From assembly GCF_000740675.1 (NCBI RefSeq), contig NZ_JPXI01000018.1, forward strand, positions 8,973 to 72,972: a stretch of DNA of 64,000 nucleotides, in the 5' to 3' direction. The stretch comes from Massilia sp. BSC265 (GTDB lineage: Bacteria; Pseudomonadota; Gammaproteobacteria; Burkholderiales; Burkholderiaceae_D). Shown one piece after another: positions 26,477 through 36,188 of this stretch. Below the pieces are notes generated by a model. It saw only the letters and a list, made by a program, of their open reading frames with translations, did not search any database and was not told the DNA's origin. Positions within the stretch are counted from its first letter, which is position 1. Each line of letters starts with the position of its first letter. The position numbers and the translations under genes are program-made.

Positions 26477-27877
26477 ATGAACTTCCCCGTCCTGATCAAC
26501 CTGGTCGTCGCACTGGTCGCGTGCGTGCTGCTCTACCGCCTGCAGGCGAACCAGGTTTCGTTTACCAAGCGCGTGTTCACCGGCCTGGGCCTGGGCGTGG
26601 TGCTGGGAGCCGCCATGCAGGCCGTCCACGGCGCCGGTTCGTCCGACATCGCCGCTGCCAATGCCTGGCTGGACGTGGTCGGCAGCGGCTATGTGAAGCT
26701 GCTGCAGATGATCGTCATCCCCCTGATCATGGTCTCGATCGTGCAGGCCATCCTCAAGCTGCGCAATGCCGCCTCGCTCGGCACCATCAGCACGCTGACG
26801 ATCGGCATCCTGATCGCCACCACCGTCGTGGCGGCCGCCATCGGCATCCTGATCGCCAAGCTGTTCGGCCTGAGCGCGGTCGGCCTGACGGCGTCCGCCG
26901 CGGAAGTGGCGCGCGGCGACTACCTGCAGGGCAACCTGGCCGCGGCGAAGGAGATCTCGCTGCCGTCCATGCTGCTGTCCTTCATCCCGGCCAATCCCTT
27001 CCTGGACATGACCGGCGCGCGCAAGACCTCGACCATCGCGGTGGTCGTGTTCTCGATCTTCATCGGCATCTCGGCCACCGGCATCGCCGGCAAGAAGCCC
27101 GAGGTGTTCGAGTCCTTCAGCGGCTTCGTCCATGTGGCCCACGTGATCGTGATGCGCATGGTCACCCTGGTGCTGCGCCTGACGCCCTTCGGCGTGTTCG
27201 CGCTGATGGCCAGGATGGTGGCCGGTTCGAGCCTGCAGGACATCCTCAGCCTGGCCAGCTTCGTCGCCGCCTCCTACTGCGCGCTGGCGCTGATGTTCCT
27301 CGTGCACCTGATGATGGTCGCGGGCAGCGGCCTGAACCCGCTGCGCTTCGTGGCGAAGATCTTCCCGGTGCTGGCCTTCGCCTTCACCTCGCGCACCAGC
27401 GCCGGTTCGATCCCGATGAGCGTGGCGACCCAGACCGCGCGCCTCGGCACGCCCGAAGGCATCGCCAACTTCGCCGCCTCTTTCGGCGCCACCATCGGCC
27501 AGAACGGCTGCGCCGGCATCTATCCGGCCATGCTGGCGGTGATGATTGCGCCGACCGTCGGCATCGATCCCTTCACCGCCTCCTTCCTGCTGCCGCTGCT
27601 GGCGATCGTCGCCTTCGGGTCGATCGGCGTGGCCGGGGTGGGCGGCGGCGCCACCTTTGCCGCCCTCATCGTGCTGTCGGCGATGGATCTGCCGGTGGCG
27701 CTGGCGGGCCTCCTGATTTCGGTAGAACCATTGATCGACATGGGCCGCACGGCACTGAATGTCAGCGGTTCCATTACCGCCGGTACGCTGACCAGCCGCG
27801 TCCTCGGACAGACCGATCTGCGCGTGTTTCATAGCGATGCGGAAATCAATTTAGACAGCGAATCGCAAGCTGTGTAA
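26477..27877 (+). CDS. tcyP: L-cystine/dicarboxylate-family symporter TcyP
   Basis: 466 residues from the ATG at 26477. DAACS-type sodium/proton symporter with 8-9 hydrophobic helices. Strong similarity to E. coli TcyP (YdjN) is visible throughout: MNFPVLINLVVAL, VGSGYVKLLQMIVIPL, AFAFTSRTSAGSIPM, FGATIGQNGCAGIYPAMLAVM and the near-identical LLISVEPLIDMGRTALNVSGS. It should import L-cystine. The ATATAGAA-like sequence near 26423 may be its -10. No Cys-regulon site was recognised. Confidence 0.92.
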   Translation: MNFPVLINLVVALVACVLLYRLQANQVSFTKRVFTGLGLGVVLGAAMQAVHGAGSSDIAAANAWLDVVGSGYVKLLQMIVIPLIMVSIVQAILKLRNAASLGTISTLTIGILIATTVVAAAIGILIAKLFGLSAVGLTASAAEVARGDYLQGNLAAAKEISLPSMLLSFIPANPFLDMTGARKTSTIAVVVFSIFIGISATGIAGKKPEVFESFSGFVHVAHVIVMRMVTLVLRLTPFGVFALMARMVAGSSLQDILSLASFVAASYCALALMFLVHLMMVAGSGLNPLRFVAKIFPVLAFAFTSRTSAGSIPMSVATQTARLGTPEGIANFAASFGATIGQNGCAGIYPAMLAVMIAPTVGIDPFTASFLLPLLAIVAFGSIGVAGVGGGATFAALIVLSAMDLPVALAGLLISVEPLIDMGRTALNVSGSITAGTLTSRVLGQTDLRVFHSDAEINLDSESQAV

Positions 27878-27987
27878 GAGGGCTCCGACGCCACGGCGAG
27901 CGTCTGCGGAAAGCCCGCAATCGTGCGCTTTCGGCCCGTCGAATCCGTCTATGATGATGTCATGTCAATATCAAAGACGGGTAGGTG

Positions 27988-28749
27988 ATGGAACAAAAGT
28001 GGCCACAGGAAGTCTGGCTGGTCAGGCATGGACAAAGCGCCGGCAACGTCGCGCGGGAGCTCGCTGAAGCGTCCGCCGGGCACCGCATCGACATCGCCCA
28101 CCGCGACGTCGACGTCCCCCTGTCCGAGCTGGGCGAGCGCCAGTCGCAGGCGCTCGGTTCCTGGTTCGCCTCGCTGCCGCCCGAGCAGCAGCCGACGGTG
28201 GTCCTGTACTCGCCCTATGTACGCGCCGCAGAAACCGCCAACATCCTGATGCAGCGCCTGGATCGATCGCGCATGGTGGTCGAATCCGACGAGCGCCTGC
28301 GCGAAAAGGAATTCGGCATCCTCGACCGCCTCACCACCTACGGCATCGCGCACCACCACCCCGAGCTCTACGAACAGCGCCAGCACGTCGGCAAGTTCTA
28401 CTTCCGCCCGCCCGGCGGCGAAAGCTGGTGCGACGTGATCCTGCGCCTGCGCAGCGTGGTCGATACCCTGAACCGCGAGTTCTGCCGCGAACGTGTGCTC
28501 ATCGTGGCGCACCAGGTCACGGTCAATTGCTTCCGCTACCTGTTCGAGCGCCTTGACGAAAAAACCATCCTCGAATTCGACCGCGCCGGCGACGTGCCGA
28601 ACTGCTCGGTCACCTCCTACGAATACGACCCCGGCCTCGGCAAGGGCGGCCATCTCGCCCTGCGCCTCGTCAACTTCGTGGCGCCGCTCGAATCGAGCGG
28701 CACCCCCGTCACCGCCAGCAAGGACCTGCCTGCCGCACCGAAGGCATAA
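27988..28749 (+). CDS. Histidine phosphatase (phosphoglycerate mutase-like) family protein
   Basis: 253 residues from the ATG at 27988, with GGTAGG upstream. A GTG one codon earlier is in frame. The catalytic RHG is in VWLVRHGQSAGN, and the second histidine is in VLIVAHQVTVNCFR. YSPYVRAAETANI and the acid/base Glu region KEFGILDRL support the superfamily. The exact substrate cannot be read from the sequence. It ends 9 bp before the NAD(P)H-hydrate dehydratase gene, so the two are probably co-transcribed. Confidence 0.88.
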   Translation: MEQKWPQEVWLVRHGQSAGNVARELAEASAGHRIDIAHRDVDVPLSELGERQSQALGSWFASLPPEQQPTVVLYSPYVRAAETANILMQRLDRSRMVVESDERLREKEFGILDRLTTYGIAHHHPELYEQRQHVGKFYFRPPGGESWCDVILRLRSVVDTLNREFCRERVLIVAHQVTVNCFRYLFERLDEKTILEFDRAGDVPNCSVTSYEYDPGLGKGGHLALRLVNFVAPLESSGTPVTASKDLPAAPKA

Positions 28750-28758
28750 GCCCATCCA

Positions 28759-29778
28759 ATGGAACCGCTCATCGACACGCTCAGCGATACCCGTCCGCGC
28801 GCCACTGCCGTGCAGGACGTCGACGCAGCCCTGCTGCGCGGCTGGCCGGTGCCGATGCCGGCCGTCGAAGGCGACAAGGAAATCCGCGGCCATGTGCTGG
28901 TGCTGGGCGGCTCCTGCGAAATGCCGGGTGCGGTCATCCTGGCCGCCACCGCTGCGCTGCGCGCGGGCGCCGGCAAGCTCACCATTGCCACCGGCCAGAG
29001 CGTGGCCCAGCTGGTGGCCCTGGCCATGCCCGAGGCACGCGTCATCGGACTGGCCGAGCAAGCGAGCGCCGGTTTCAGCATGGACGCGCTCGCTTGCCTC
29101 GACCCGTTGGCCGAGCGCGTCGACGCGGTGCTGATCGGACCGGGCATGCGCGACGAGCCGGCCACGGCCGCGCTGGTGCATGCATTGCTGCCGCGCCTGG
29201 AAGCAGCCGGGGCGCAACTGGTGCTGGACGCCTGCGCCATGGGCGCGCTGCTGCATCCGCCTGCAGGCTGGCCCCCAGGCGCGCCCTGGCGTTTCGAGCG
29301 TCCCGTCATCCTCACGCCGCACGCAGGCGAGATGGCACACCTGACCGGGACGCCCAAGCAGGACATCAATGATGCGCCCGACCCGCGCGCCCTGGAGGCG
29401 GCACGGGCCTGGAATGCGGTGGTCGCATTAAAAGGTGCGCGCACTGTCATCGCAACGCCGGATGGAACGTTGTACCAACATGAAGGCGGCAACGTGGGCC
29501 TGGCCATCTCCGGATCCGGCGACGTGCTGGCCGGTGTCATTGCCGGCCTCGCCGCCCGCGGGGCGCCGCTGGACCAGGCCACCTGCTGGGGCGTGGCGCT
29601 GCATGCGCGTGCCGGCGAGCGCCTCGCCGAGCGCATGGGCACATTGGGATATCTAGCGCGGGAAATATCACAAGAGATACCTGCGCTGTTGGAACAGATC
29701 GCAGGCAAGTATGCCGGCGACACCGAGACCATCCGGCAAACGCCGGTGGGCCGGGGAACGGGAATCGACCATTCCTGA
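28759..29778 (+). CDS. nnrD: ADP/ATP-dependent (S)-NAD(P)H-hydrate dehydratase
   Basis: 339 residues, CARKD/ribokinase-like fold. It repairs hydrated NAD(P)H. Motifs include HVLVLGGSCEMPGAVILAA, ILTPHAGEMAHLTG, VVALKGARTVIATPDG and the active-site loop NVGLAISGSGDVLAGVIAGLA (the usual GTGDVL is GSGDVL here). It is the dehydratase domain alone; the epimerase half (NnrE), often fused in bacteria, is absent. The C-terminal 30 residues are polar and not conserved. Confidence 0.9.
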   Translation: MEPLIDTLSDTRPRATAVQDVDAALLRGWPVPMPAVEGDKEIRGHVLVLGGSCEMPGAVILAATAALRAGAGKLTIATGQSVAQLVALAMPEARVIGLAEQASAGFSMDALACLDPLAERVDAVLIGPGMRDEPATAALVHALLPRLEAAGAQLVLDACAMGALLHPPAGWPPGAPWRFERPVILTPHAGEMAHLTGTPKQDINDAPDPRALEAARAWNAVVALKGARTVIATPDGTLYQHEGGNVGLAISGSGDVLAGVIAGLAARGAPLDQATCWGVALHARAGERLAERMGTLGYLAREISQEIPALLEQIAGKYAGDTETIRQTPVGRGTGIDHS

Positions 29779-30027
29779 TCACCGGCATTCCGTGGCCTAG
29801 TGCGGCGGAATCGAGTACGACAGTATGCGATTCGACGAACTGGCGGCCCAGCCACCAGTCTAATCAGGTCGATTCGTGCACTGACCGGGGCCGCGTATTG
29901 CGTCGGTTCCCTGATGGTTCCACTGCTGGGTTCCCGAACCCTCAGAGGACCTAACCTGGCGCCGTAGTAGCCCAAGGCCTCACCTGGACGCTGCGGCACA
30001 AGATAGACGTGAACGAGGAGTTAAACA

Positions 30028-30480
30028 ATGAAAGCACTGACCAAAGCACCAAAAATCCTGCTGACTGCTGCTGTGTTGGCCTCCCTGCTGGGCGCTTGCC
30101 GCAAGAACGAGCCGGCGACCGACACCACGACCACCACGCCGGACACCTCGGCCACCACCCCGAGCACCACCTCGGGCGCCACCGGCACCACGGGTGACAC
30201 CGGCACCGGTGCAACCGGCACCGGCACCACCGGCACCACCGGCGACATGGGCACCGGCGCAACCGGCACCGGCACCACCGGCGCAACCGGCACCACCGGC
30301 GACACCTCCGGCACCGGCGCGACCGGTACCACCGGCACTGGCGCAACCGGCACCACCGGCACCGGCGCAACCGGCACCGGTACCTCGGGCACTTCGGGCA
30401 CCACCGGCACTACCGGTTCGGGCACCGGCGGCACCGGCGGCACCACCGGCGGCACCACCGGCGGCACCTCGGGCGGCTGA
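30028..30480 (+). CDS. Thr/Gly/Ala-repeat lipoprotein, hypothetical
   Basis: 150 residues with GAGGAG well placed before the ATG. The signal peptide [20 protein letters not shown] is followed by the lipobox LLGAC, so Cys24 is predicted to be acylated. The mature protein is almost entirely Thr, Gly, Ala, Asp and Ser, in short units such as GTGATGTT and GTTGDT, encoded by ACCGGC-rich tandem DNA. No folded domain is visible. It may be a flexible surface or periplasmic spacer. Repeat number is likely to vary between strains by slippage. The opposite strand also has an open frame but lacks these export signals. Confidence 0.8.
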   Translation: MKALTKAPKILLTAAVLASLLGACRKNEPATDTTTTTPDTSATTPSTTSGATGTTGDTGTGATGTGTTGTTGDMGTGATGTGTTGATGTTGDTSGTGATGTTGTGATGTTGTGATGTGTSGTSGTTGTTGSGTGGTGGTTGGTTGGTSGG

Positions 30481-30913
30481 TCCGCCATCCGCCTGGCAAC
30501 GAACGGGGCCCGCGCTGCGGGCTCCGGGACTTCCGGCTAACACTGGAAGCTGGTTTCGTGGCCGTATTTGCAGCGGCGATCGCCAGCCCGGCAGGGCTGG
30601 CTTAGTCGTTTCCTGCGTTGCCTCCTCCAAAGGTCCAACTAACCTTTCGGGCTCGGTTGCCGCTCCCCAGCGCTGAAGCTGCCGGCTCCAGCCTTCTCAA
30701 GCATCCCCTTTCGTTCTGCGCGTCTGCGCTCCTGCGCTTTCGCTGCCACGCCTTCACGTCGCTCTTCGGGTTCCGGCGTACTCGCCAGGACCTGCCGCAC
30801 GCCGTCGTTCTACCCTCCCGCGTACCTTGCGCGCATTCCGCGGCGATGTCGCGGCGAAAAAAAAAGCCAGCCCGAAGGCTGGCTCTTGCGGCAGGCGAAG
30901 CTGCGCGCGGCGC
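30481..30913. other. Intergenic region between the repeat lipoprotein and the RND pump genes
   Basis: 433 bp without a convincing gene. It contains hairpins that could end the lipoprotein transcript: GGGGCCCGC/GCGGGCTCC near 30507, and a perfect GCCAGCCC-GGCA-GGGCTGGC at 30582-30601. Near the right end is the minus-strand terminator of the pump operon. Confidence 0.6.
30857..30884 (-). terminator. Rho-independent terminator of the RND efflux operon
   Basis: On the minus strand the stem AGCCAGCC/GGCTGGCT with a TTCG loop is followed by a run of T (nine A at 30857-30865 on the plus strand). It lies about 30 bp after the RND gene stop. Confidence 0.92.
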
Positions 30914-33900
30914 TTATGCCGGCTGCGGGGTTCCGCGGCCGCGGCCCGAGACGAAGCGGCCGATGAACACGATGACACGGAACACGAAGCGCACCAGGGT
31001 CAAGGTCAGGATGGCCTCGACGAAGGTCACCAGGAAGGCCAGGGCCGAATTGTAGCGCTTGGCGCGGCGGCCGAACTTGGCCGCCATGCGGTCGCGGGCG
31101 ATCTCGATACTGTCGTAGAAGGTCGGGACGACGAGCAGGGTCAGCAGCGTCGAGGTGATCACGCCGCCGATGATCGCGATGGCCAGCGGCTGGTAGAACT
31201 GGCCCGCATCACCGAACGCCATCGCCACCGGGAACATACCTGCGATCAGCGCAAAGGTCGTCATCAGGATCGGACGCAGGCGCTTGCGGCCGGCCTGCAT
31301 CAGCGCTTCTTCACGGTCCATGCCTTCCTTTTCCAGGACGCGGGCGGCGTCGATCAGCAGGATCGCGTTCTTTGCCACCAGGCCCATCAGCATCAGGACG
31401 CCGATCATGCTCATCAGGTTGAGCGTGTTCTTGGTCAGGATCAGGGCCAGCACGACGCCGATCAGCGACAGCGGCAGCGACAGCATCACGCCCACCGGTG
31501 CGGTGAAGGAGCCGAACTGCATCACCAGGATCAGGTACATCAGCAGGATGCCCGAGAACAGCGCGATGATCATCTCGGTGAACAGTTCCTGCTGGTCTTC
31601 ACCCTGGCCGCCCAGCGACAGGCCGTAGCCCGGCGGGAAGTCGAAGCTCTTGGCCAGTTTCATGGCGTCGGCGGTCACTTCGCCGGCCGAACGGCCCTGG
31701 GCGTTGGCCGACACGGTGATCAGACGCTCGCCGTTCTTGTGGCGGATGGCTGACGGGCCCTTGCCCATGGTAATGGTAGCGATCTGCTCGAGCGGCACCA
31801 TCATGCCGGTGCCGGCCACGGCGATCGGCAGGCGCTCGATGCTGTCGGTGTTGACGCGGTCGTCCGGATGCAGGCGCACGGCGACGTCGCGGGTCTCGCT
31901 GGTCGGGTCGACCCAGTCGCCCACTTCGATGCCTGCGAAGGCCACGCGCAGGGCCTGGGCGGCGTCGTTCACCGAGATGCCCATGGCGTTGGCCAGGCCG
32001 CGGTCGAGCACGATCTGCAGTTCGTTCTTCGGATCCTGTTCCGACAGGGTCACGTCGACGGCGCCCGGCACGGCGCGCAACTTCTCCATGTAGGCGGAAG
32101 TCAGTTCCATCAGTTTGCGCGAGTCCGGGCCGGTGAACTCGATCTGGACCGGCTTGCCGTTGCCGCCCAGGTCGTCGATGACGGTGTACTCGGCGCCGAC
32201 CAGCGGAGCGATCTTGGCGCGCAGTTCGGCGCCGATCTCGGCACCGGTGCGCTTGCGCTTGCTGCGCTTGCCGATGTCGACGTAGACACGGCCGCCGTCC
32301 AGGTTGACGTAGCTGTTGGTGTCCTTGGTTTCCGGGATCGAACGGGCCGCCTCGGCAGCCGCTTCCACCTTGCGGCGTGCGTATTCCAGGCTGGACGAGG
32401 CCGGCGTGCGGATCTCGACCATGATGGTGCCGTGGTCGCTCTTCGGCAGGAAGCTCGAGCCGCCGAAGGCCATGTGCAGGCCGATCGCGCCGACGAAGCT
32501 GAGGACGGCGATGGCGCCCATCCACTTGCGGTGGTGCAGTGCCCATTCGATCACGCGGCCGTAGCGGTCGGCCTGGTGGTCGAACCAGATGTTAAAGCGT
32601 TGCAGCACGCGGCTCAGTCCCTTCTTCGGGGCATGGGCGTGGTCAGGCGGGTCGCCCCAGTAGGCCGACAGCATCGGGTCGAGCGTAAACGAGATCAGCA
32701 GCGACACGATCACCGAGCAGGTCACGGTCAGTGCGAACGGACGGAACCATTCTCCGGACACGCCCGGCATGAAGGCCACCGGCACGAACACGGCCATGAT
32801 CGAGAACGTGGTCGCGGCCACGGCCAGGCCGATCTCGGCGGTACCTTCCAGGGCGGCGGTGCGACGATCGGAGCCCATTTCCATATGGCGCACGATGTTT
32901 TCCCGCACCACGATCGCATCGTCGATCAGCACGCCGATCGCCAGCGACAGGCCCAGCAGGGTCATGAAGTTCAGCGTGAACCCGCACAGCCACACGGCGA
33001 TGAAGGCGGCCAGCACCGAGGTCGGCAGCGACAGCGCGGTGATCAGGGTCGAACGCCAGGAATTCAGGAAGGCGTACACCACGAAGATGGTCAGGATCGC
33101 ACCCAGCACCAGGGCTTCGATCACGTTGTTCAGGCTGCTCTGGGCCTGTTCGCCGCCGTCCTGGACGACGTCGAGCTTGGTACCCTGCGGCATTTCCTTG
33201 TTGGCCTCTTCGACCACCTGGTGGACGCGCTTGGCCAGCGACACGGTCGAGGCATCGGGCGAACGGGCAATGTGCAGGCCGACGTTCGGCTTGCCACTGC
33301 GAATCGACAGGCTATTGACGTCCGCAAAGCCGTCCTTGATCTCGGCCACCTGGTTCAGGCGCACGATCTGGTCGCCGTTGCGCTTGACCACGATCTGGGA
33401 GAAGTCTTCGGGACGCTCGATGCGGCCGACCAGGCGGATGCCCTTCTCGTCCAGCTCGCTGCGCAGCTTGCCGACCGGGGCATTGGTGTTCTGGGTGCGC
33501 AGGGCGTTGGTGACTTCCGACACCGAGACATTGAACTCACGCAGTTTCTCTGCGCGCAGCAGGACCGACAGCTCGCGGCGCAGGGCGCCGTTCACGTTCA
33601 CGGTCGAGACGCCTTCGATAGCGCGGAACTTATCGGCCAGCACGTCTTCAGCATAGCGCGAGATGTCGGCGTGCGACTGCGTGCTCGACGACAGCGCCAG
33701 CTGCATCACCGGCTGGGCGCTCATGTCGAAGCGGCGCAGCACCGGCTCGCGCATCTCGACCGGCAGCTTGTAGCGCACCGCGGCGATGGCGTTGCGCACG
33801 TCGTCCGACGCTTCGATGACGTTGCGGCCGAAGTTGAACTCCATCCAGATCGACACGCCGCCTTCGTACGAGTTGGAATTGATCTCGGTAACGCCCTGGA

Positions 33901-34120
33901 CCGCCAACAGCTGCTTTTCCAGGCGGTTGGTGATCTCGCGCTCGACGGTCTCGGGCGACGCGCCCGGATACGGGATGTTGACCGAGAGTCCTGGCTGCTC
34001 GACGTCCGGGTTCTGGTTGACCTTCAGTTTGGACAGGGCAAGCAGGCCGATCAACATCATCGCCACGATCATGACGACGGTCGCAACCGGTCTCTTGACA
34101 CTAAAATTAGACAGGAACAT
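30914..34120 (-). CDS. RND-family (HAE1) multidrug efflux inner-membrane transporter
   Basis: 1068 residues from the ATG at 34120. An in-frame extension to 34222 overlaps the adaptor gene and is rejected. The start FLSNFSVKRPVATVVMIVAMM and the PYPGASPETVEREITNRLE segment are typical of AcrB/MexB-like pumps. The proton-relay aspartates are in GVLIDDAIVVREN (about 405). Twelve helices and two large periplasmic loops are expected. The C-terminus has an extra hydrophobic stretch (FLVTFVEAILTLTLVRFVF) beyond the usual end. It is co-transcribed after the adaptor gene. No outer-membrane TolC-like gene is adjacent. Confidence 0.95.
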   Translation of the reverse strand: MFLSNFSVKRPVATVVMIVAMMLIGLLALSKLKVNQNPDVEQPGLSVNIPYPGASPETVEREITNRLEKQLLAVQGVTEINSNSYEGGVSIWMEFNFGRNVIEASDDVRNAIAAVRYKLPVEMREPVLRRFDMSAQPVMQLALSSSTQSHADISRYAEDVLADKFRAIEGVSTVNVNGALRRELSVLLRAEKLREFNVSVSEVTNALRTQNTNAPVGKLRSELDEKGIRLVGRIERPEDFSQIVVKRNGDQIVRLNQVAEIKDGFADVNSLSIRSGKPNVGLHIARSPDASTVSLAKRVHQVVEEANKEMPQGTKLDVVQDGGEQAQSSLNNVIEALVLGAILTIFVVYAFLNSWRSTLITALSLPTSVLAAFIAVWLCGFTLNFMTLLGLSLAIGVLIDDAIVVRENIVRHMEMGSDRRTAALEGTAEIGLAVAATTFSIMAVFVPVAFMPGVSGEWFRPFALTVTCSVIVSLLISFTLDPMLSAYWGDPPDHAHAPKKGLSRVLQRFNIWFDHQADRYGRVIEWALHHRKWMGAIAVLSFVGAIGLHMAFGGSSFLPKSDHGTIMVEIRTPASSSLEYARRKVEAAAEAARSIPETKDTNSYVNLDGGRVYVDIGKRSKRKRTGAEIGAELRAKIAPLVGAEYTVIDDLGGNGKPVQIEFTGPDSRKLMELTSAYMEKLRAVPGAVDVTLSEQDPKNELQIVLDRGLANAMGISVNDAAQALRVAFAGIEVGDWVDPTSETRDVAVRLHPDDRVNTDSIERLPIAVAGTGMMVPLEQIATITMGKGPSAIRHKNGERLITVSANAQGRSAGEVTADAMKLAKSFDFPPGYGLSLGGQGEDQQELFTEMIIALFSGILLMYLILVMQFGSFTAPVGVMLSLPLSLIGVVLALILTKNTLNLMSMIGVLMLMGLVAKNAILLIDAARVLEKEGMDREEALMQAGRKRLRPILMTTFALIAGMFPVAMAFGDAGQFYQPLAIAIIGGVITSTLLTLLVVPTFYDSIEIARDRMAAKFGRRAKRYNSALAFLVTFVEAILTLTLVRFVFRVIVFIGRFVSGRGRGTPQPA

Positions 34121-34142
34121 TTGTTTTATCCTTATTTCCCTA

Positions 34143-35330
34143 TTACTTGCCCTGCACCGCGACCTGATTGGCCGCGCTCGCGCTGGCCACCAGCGCGGTC
34201 GGCAACTCGACCTTCTGGCCATCCTTCAGATTCGAGCTCGGCGAGCGCAGTACGATGTCGCCGGCGACCAGGCCCTGCTTGACTTCGACGTTGCCGGTGC
34301 GCGGATCGCGCGCGCCGACTACCAGGGGAACCTTGTTCAGGGTCTTGTCCCGGATGCGCCACGTATAGGCGCTGTCGCCAGCCTTGACCATCGCGCCTTC
34401 CGGCAGCATCAGGGCGCTGGTGCTCTGGGCGTCGATGCGGCCTTCGGCGTACAGCCCGGCCACCTTCGGCTGGGCCTTGTCGGCGAACTCCACCACCACC
34501 TCGACCTGGCGGGTGACGGCGTTGGCGGCCGGGTCGATGCGCTTGACGACGCCGGCGAACTGCTGCTCGCCATAGCCGTTGACGCGGAAATTGACCTTCT
34601 GGCCGAGCTTCACGTTGGCGATCTCGTCGGCCGAGACCCTCGCCTGGAAGCGCATGCTGTTCGGGTCGATGACCTTGACCAGTTCCTTGCCGATGGTGGC
34701 GGTGTCGCCGGCCGAGACCTTGCGCTCGGAGACGATGCCGTCGAACGGGGCGCGCACCACGGTGCGCGACAGCTGCTGGCGGGCGGTGGCGGCGCGGCTC
34801 TTGGCGGCCGACAGTTCGCTCTGGGCGCTGTTGCGGCGCACTTCGGCCTCATCCAGGCCGACGGCCGAGGTCATGCCCGAGGCGCGCAGGGTTTTCATGC
34901 GCTCCAGCTGGCGGTTGGCCTGGTCCAGGGCCTGGGTGGCGGCACGCACTGCCTCGTCGGCGGACGCGACGGTATCGCGGATCGCGGTTTCATCCAGGCG
35001 TACCAGCACGTCGCCGCGCTTGACCGGTTCGCCGTTCTCGCGCAGGACCTGCAGCACCACGGCCGAGACCTCGGCGCGCAGGTCGGCCTTGCGCTCCGGC
35101 TGGATCGAACCGGTGACGACCGGGCCGCTCGACAGGGTGTCGTTCTGGATGGTCAGCACGTCTTCCGAGGCAACCTTCAGCTGCGAGGGACGCTTGTCCT
35201 TCGGATCATCCTTGCCGGCCTGGGCGGTTTGGGCACCTTCTTGGCCCGGCTTGGCAGGCTCCTTGGACTCCTTGCTGCAGGCGACGAGCGCCGAGGCGAT
35301 GGCAAGGACGAGTAGTGATTTGCGCAGCAT
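34143..35330 (-). CDS. RND efflux periplasmic adaptor (membrane fusion protein), lipoprotein
   Basis: 395 residues. The signal peptide ends in the lipobox ALVACS. A charged linker follows, then the HlyD/AcrA-type architecture: a biotinyl-lipoyl half (VLQVLRENGEPVKRGDVLVRLDE), a helical hairpin (about 115-185), the second lipoyl half (TVVRAPFDGIVSERKVSAGDTA), a beta-barrel and a membrane-proximal domain. It links the RND pump to an outer-membrane channel. The adaptor lies first and the pump 22 bp after it. Confidence 0.94.
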   Translation of the reverse strand: MLRKSLLVLAIASALVACSKESKEPAKPGQEGAQTAQAGKDDPKDKRPSQLKVASEDVLTIQNDTLSSGPVVTGSIQPERKADLRAEVSAVVLQVLRENGEPVKRGDVLVRLDETAIRDTVASADEAVRAATQALDQANRQLERMKTLRASGMTSAVGLDEAEVRRNSAQSELSAAKSRAATARQQLSRTVVRAPFDGIVSERKVSAGDTATIGKELVKVIDPNSMRFQARVSADEIANVKLGQKVNFRVNGYGEQQFAGVVKRIDPAANAVTRQVEVVVEFADKAQPKVAGLYAEGRIDAQSTSALMLPEGAMVKAGDSAYTWRIRDKTLNKVPLVVGARDPRTGNVEVKQGLVAGDIVLRSPSSNLKDGQKVELPTALVASASAANQVAVQGK

Positions 35331-35534
35331 GTGGTTCTCCAGAGAAGGACTCAGTATGTGTTCTTGTAAAAATGCAGAAATGCGGATATGAACAGCCAGC
35401 GCGCAGTATCAAGTAGTGCCCTACCAACTTCAAGTGACGACTCTGCATACTGCGGAATTCGAGGGATGAAATGCGATATTTCGCGACGAGCTGCATTCCA
35501 GGCGGACTGAAACGTGCCCATTTCCGGACAATGC

Positions 35535-35564
35535 GCGGACAGGCGGACGTCCGGAACTGTCCGC
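35535..35564. terminator. Hairpin between the efflux operon promoter region and the DUF212 gene
   Basis: GCGGACAG (35535-35542) pairs with CTGTCCGC (35557-35564), and the interior GCGGACGTCCGG can form its own small palindrome. It lies just past the DUF212 stop and could terminate that minus-strand transcript. There is no U-tract. It could instead be an operator for the efflux operon. Confidence 0.4.
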
Positions 35565-35580
35565 CCATGTATTTACCCGC

Positions 35581-36000
35581 TCAGGCGCCGAAGACGGCGT
35601 GGATCAGGAAGCCCATGCCGATGCCGGTGGCAATGCCGCCGCCGATCTCCACCAGGGTGTGGCCCATGCGCTCGCGCAGGACGGTGTGGCCGACGGCCTC
35701 GCGCGCCAGGCGGTTGATCGCCGCGGCCTGGCGGCCCACGTGCTGGCGCAGGCTGTTCGCGTCGATCATCACGATGAAGGCCAGGGTCACCGCAACGCCG
35801 AAGGCCGGATGGCCGATCCCCTCGCGCAGCGCGATCAGGGTCGCCATGCTGCTGACGACGGAGCTATGGTTGCTGGGGAAGCCGCCGTTGCCCACCAGGT
35901 TGAAGGCCCAGCGGCGCTGGCGCGCACTGGTAATCAAGAACTTGATCGGGCCGACCACCATCCAGGTCAGCACGGGTGTTACGAGGTATGCGAGATCCAT
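35581..36000 (-). CDS. DUF212 / divergent PAP2-family membrane protein (YuiD-like)
   Basis: 139 residues. The family signature NGGFPSNHSSVVSSMATLIALREG is present, as is the RQHVGRQAAAINRL segment. Three to four hydrophobic stretches make it an inner-membrane protein. The family is related in sequence to acid phosphatase/haloperoxidase (PAP2) enzymes, but its biochemical role is not established. It is divergent from the DUF475 gene, with about 190 bp between the starts. Confidence 0.88.
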   Translation of the reverse strand: MDLAYLVTPVLTWMVVGPIKFLITSARQRRWAFNLVGNGGFPSNHSSVVSSMATLIALREGIGHPAFGVAVTLAFIVMIDANSLRQHVGRQAAAINRLAREAVGHTVLRERMGHTLVEIGGGIATGIGMGFLIHAVFGA

Positions 36001-36188
36001 GTCCTAATCCAGGTGAAGATAATTGCTGCAGGCAGGCCGATGCCCATGCCTGATGCCGGGCGGAATTATCTCAGAAGCAAGGCCGCGCCGATATAAAAAC
36101 CGCGAGCAATCAAGGACATCCGTAGCGCCGCCACACCACCTGGGACGGTAATATTCCTCCAATTAGACGGGACAGGCAAGGGGGCGGT

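Noticed and set aside
30021..30488. Minus-strand Pro/Val repeat ORF opposite the Thr/Gly lipoprotein
   Set aside because: The repeat DNA is open on both strands, but only the plus strand has a ribosome-binding site, signal peptide and lipobox.
30481..30840. Possible small genes in the gap before the efflux operon
   Set aside because: Open frames here have no ribosome-binding site, no hydrophobic or motif-like content, and run into the antisense of the RND gene.
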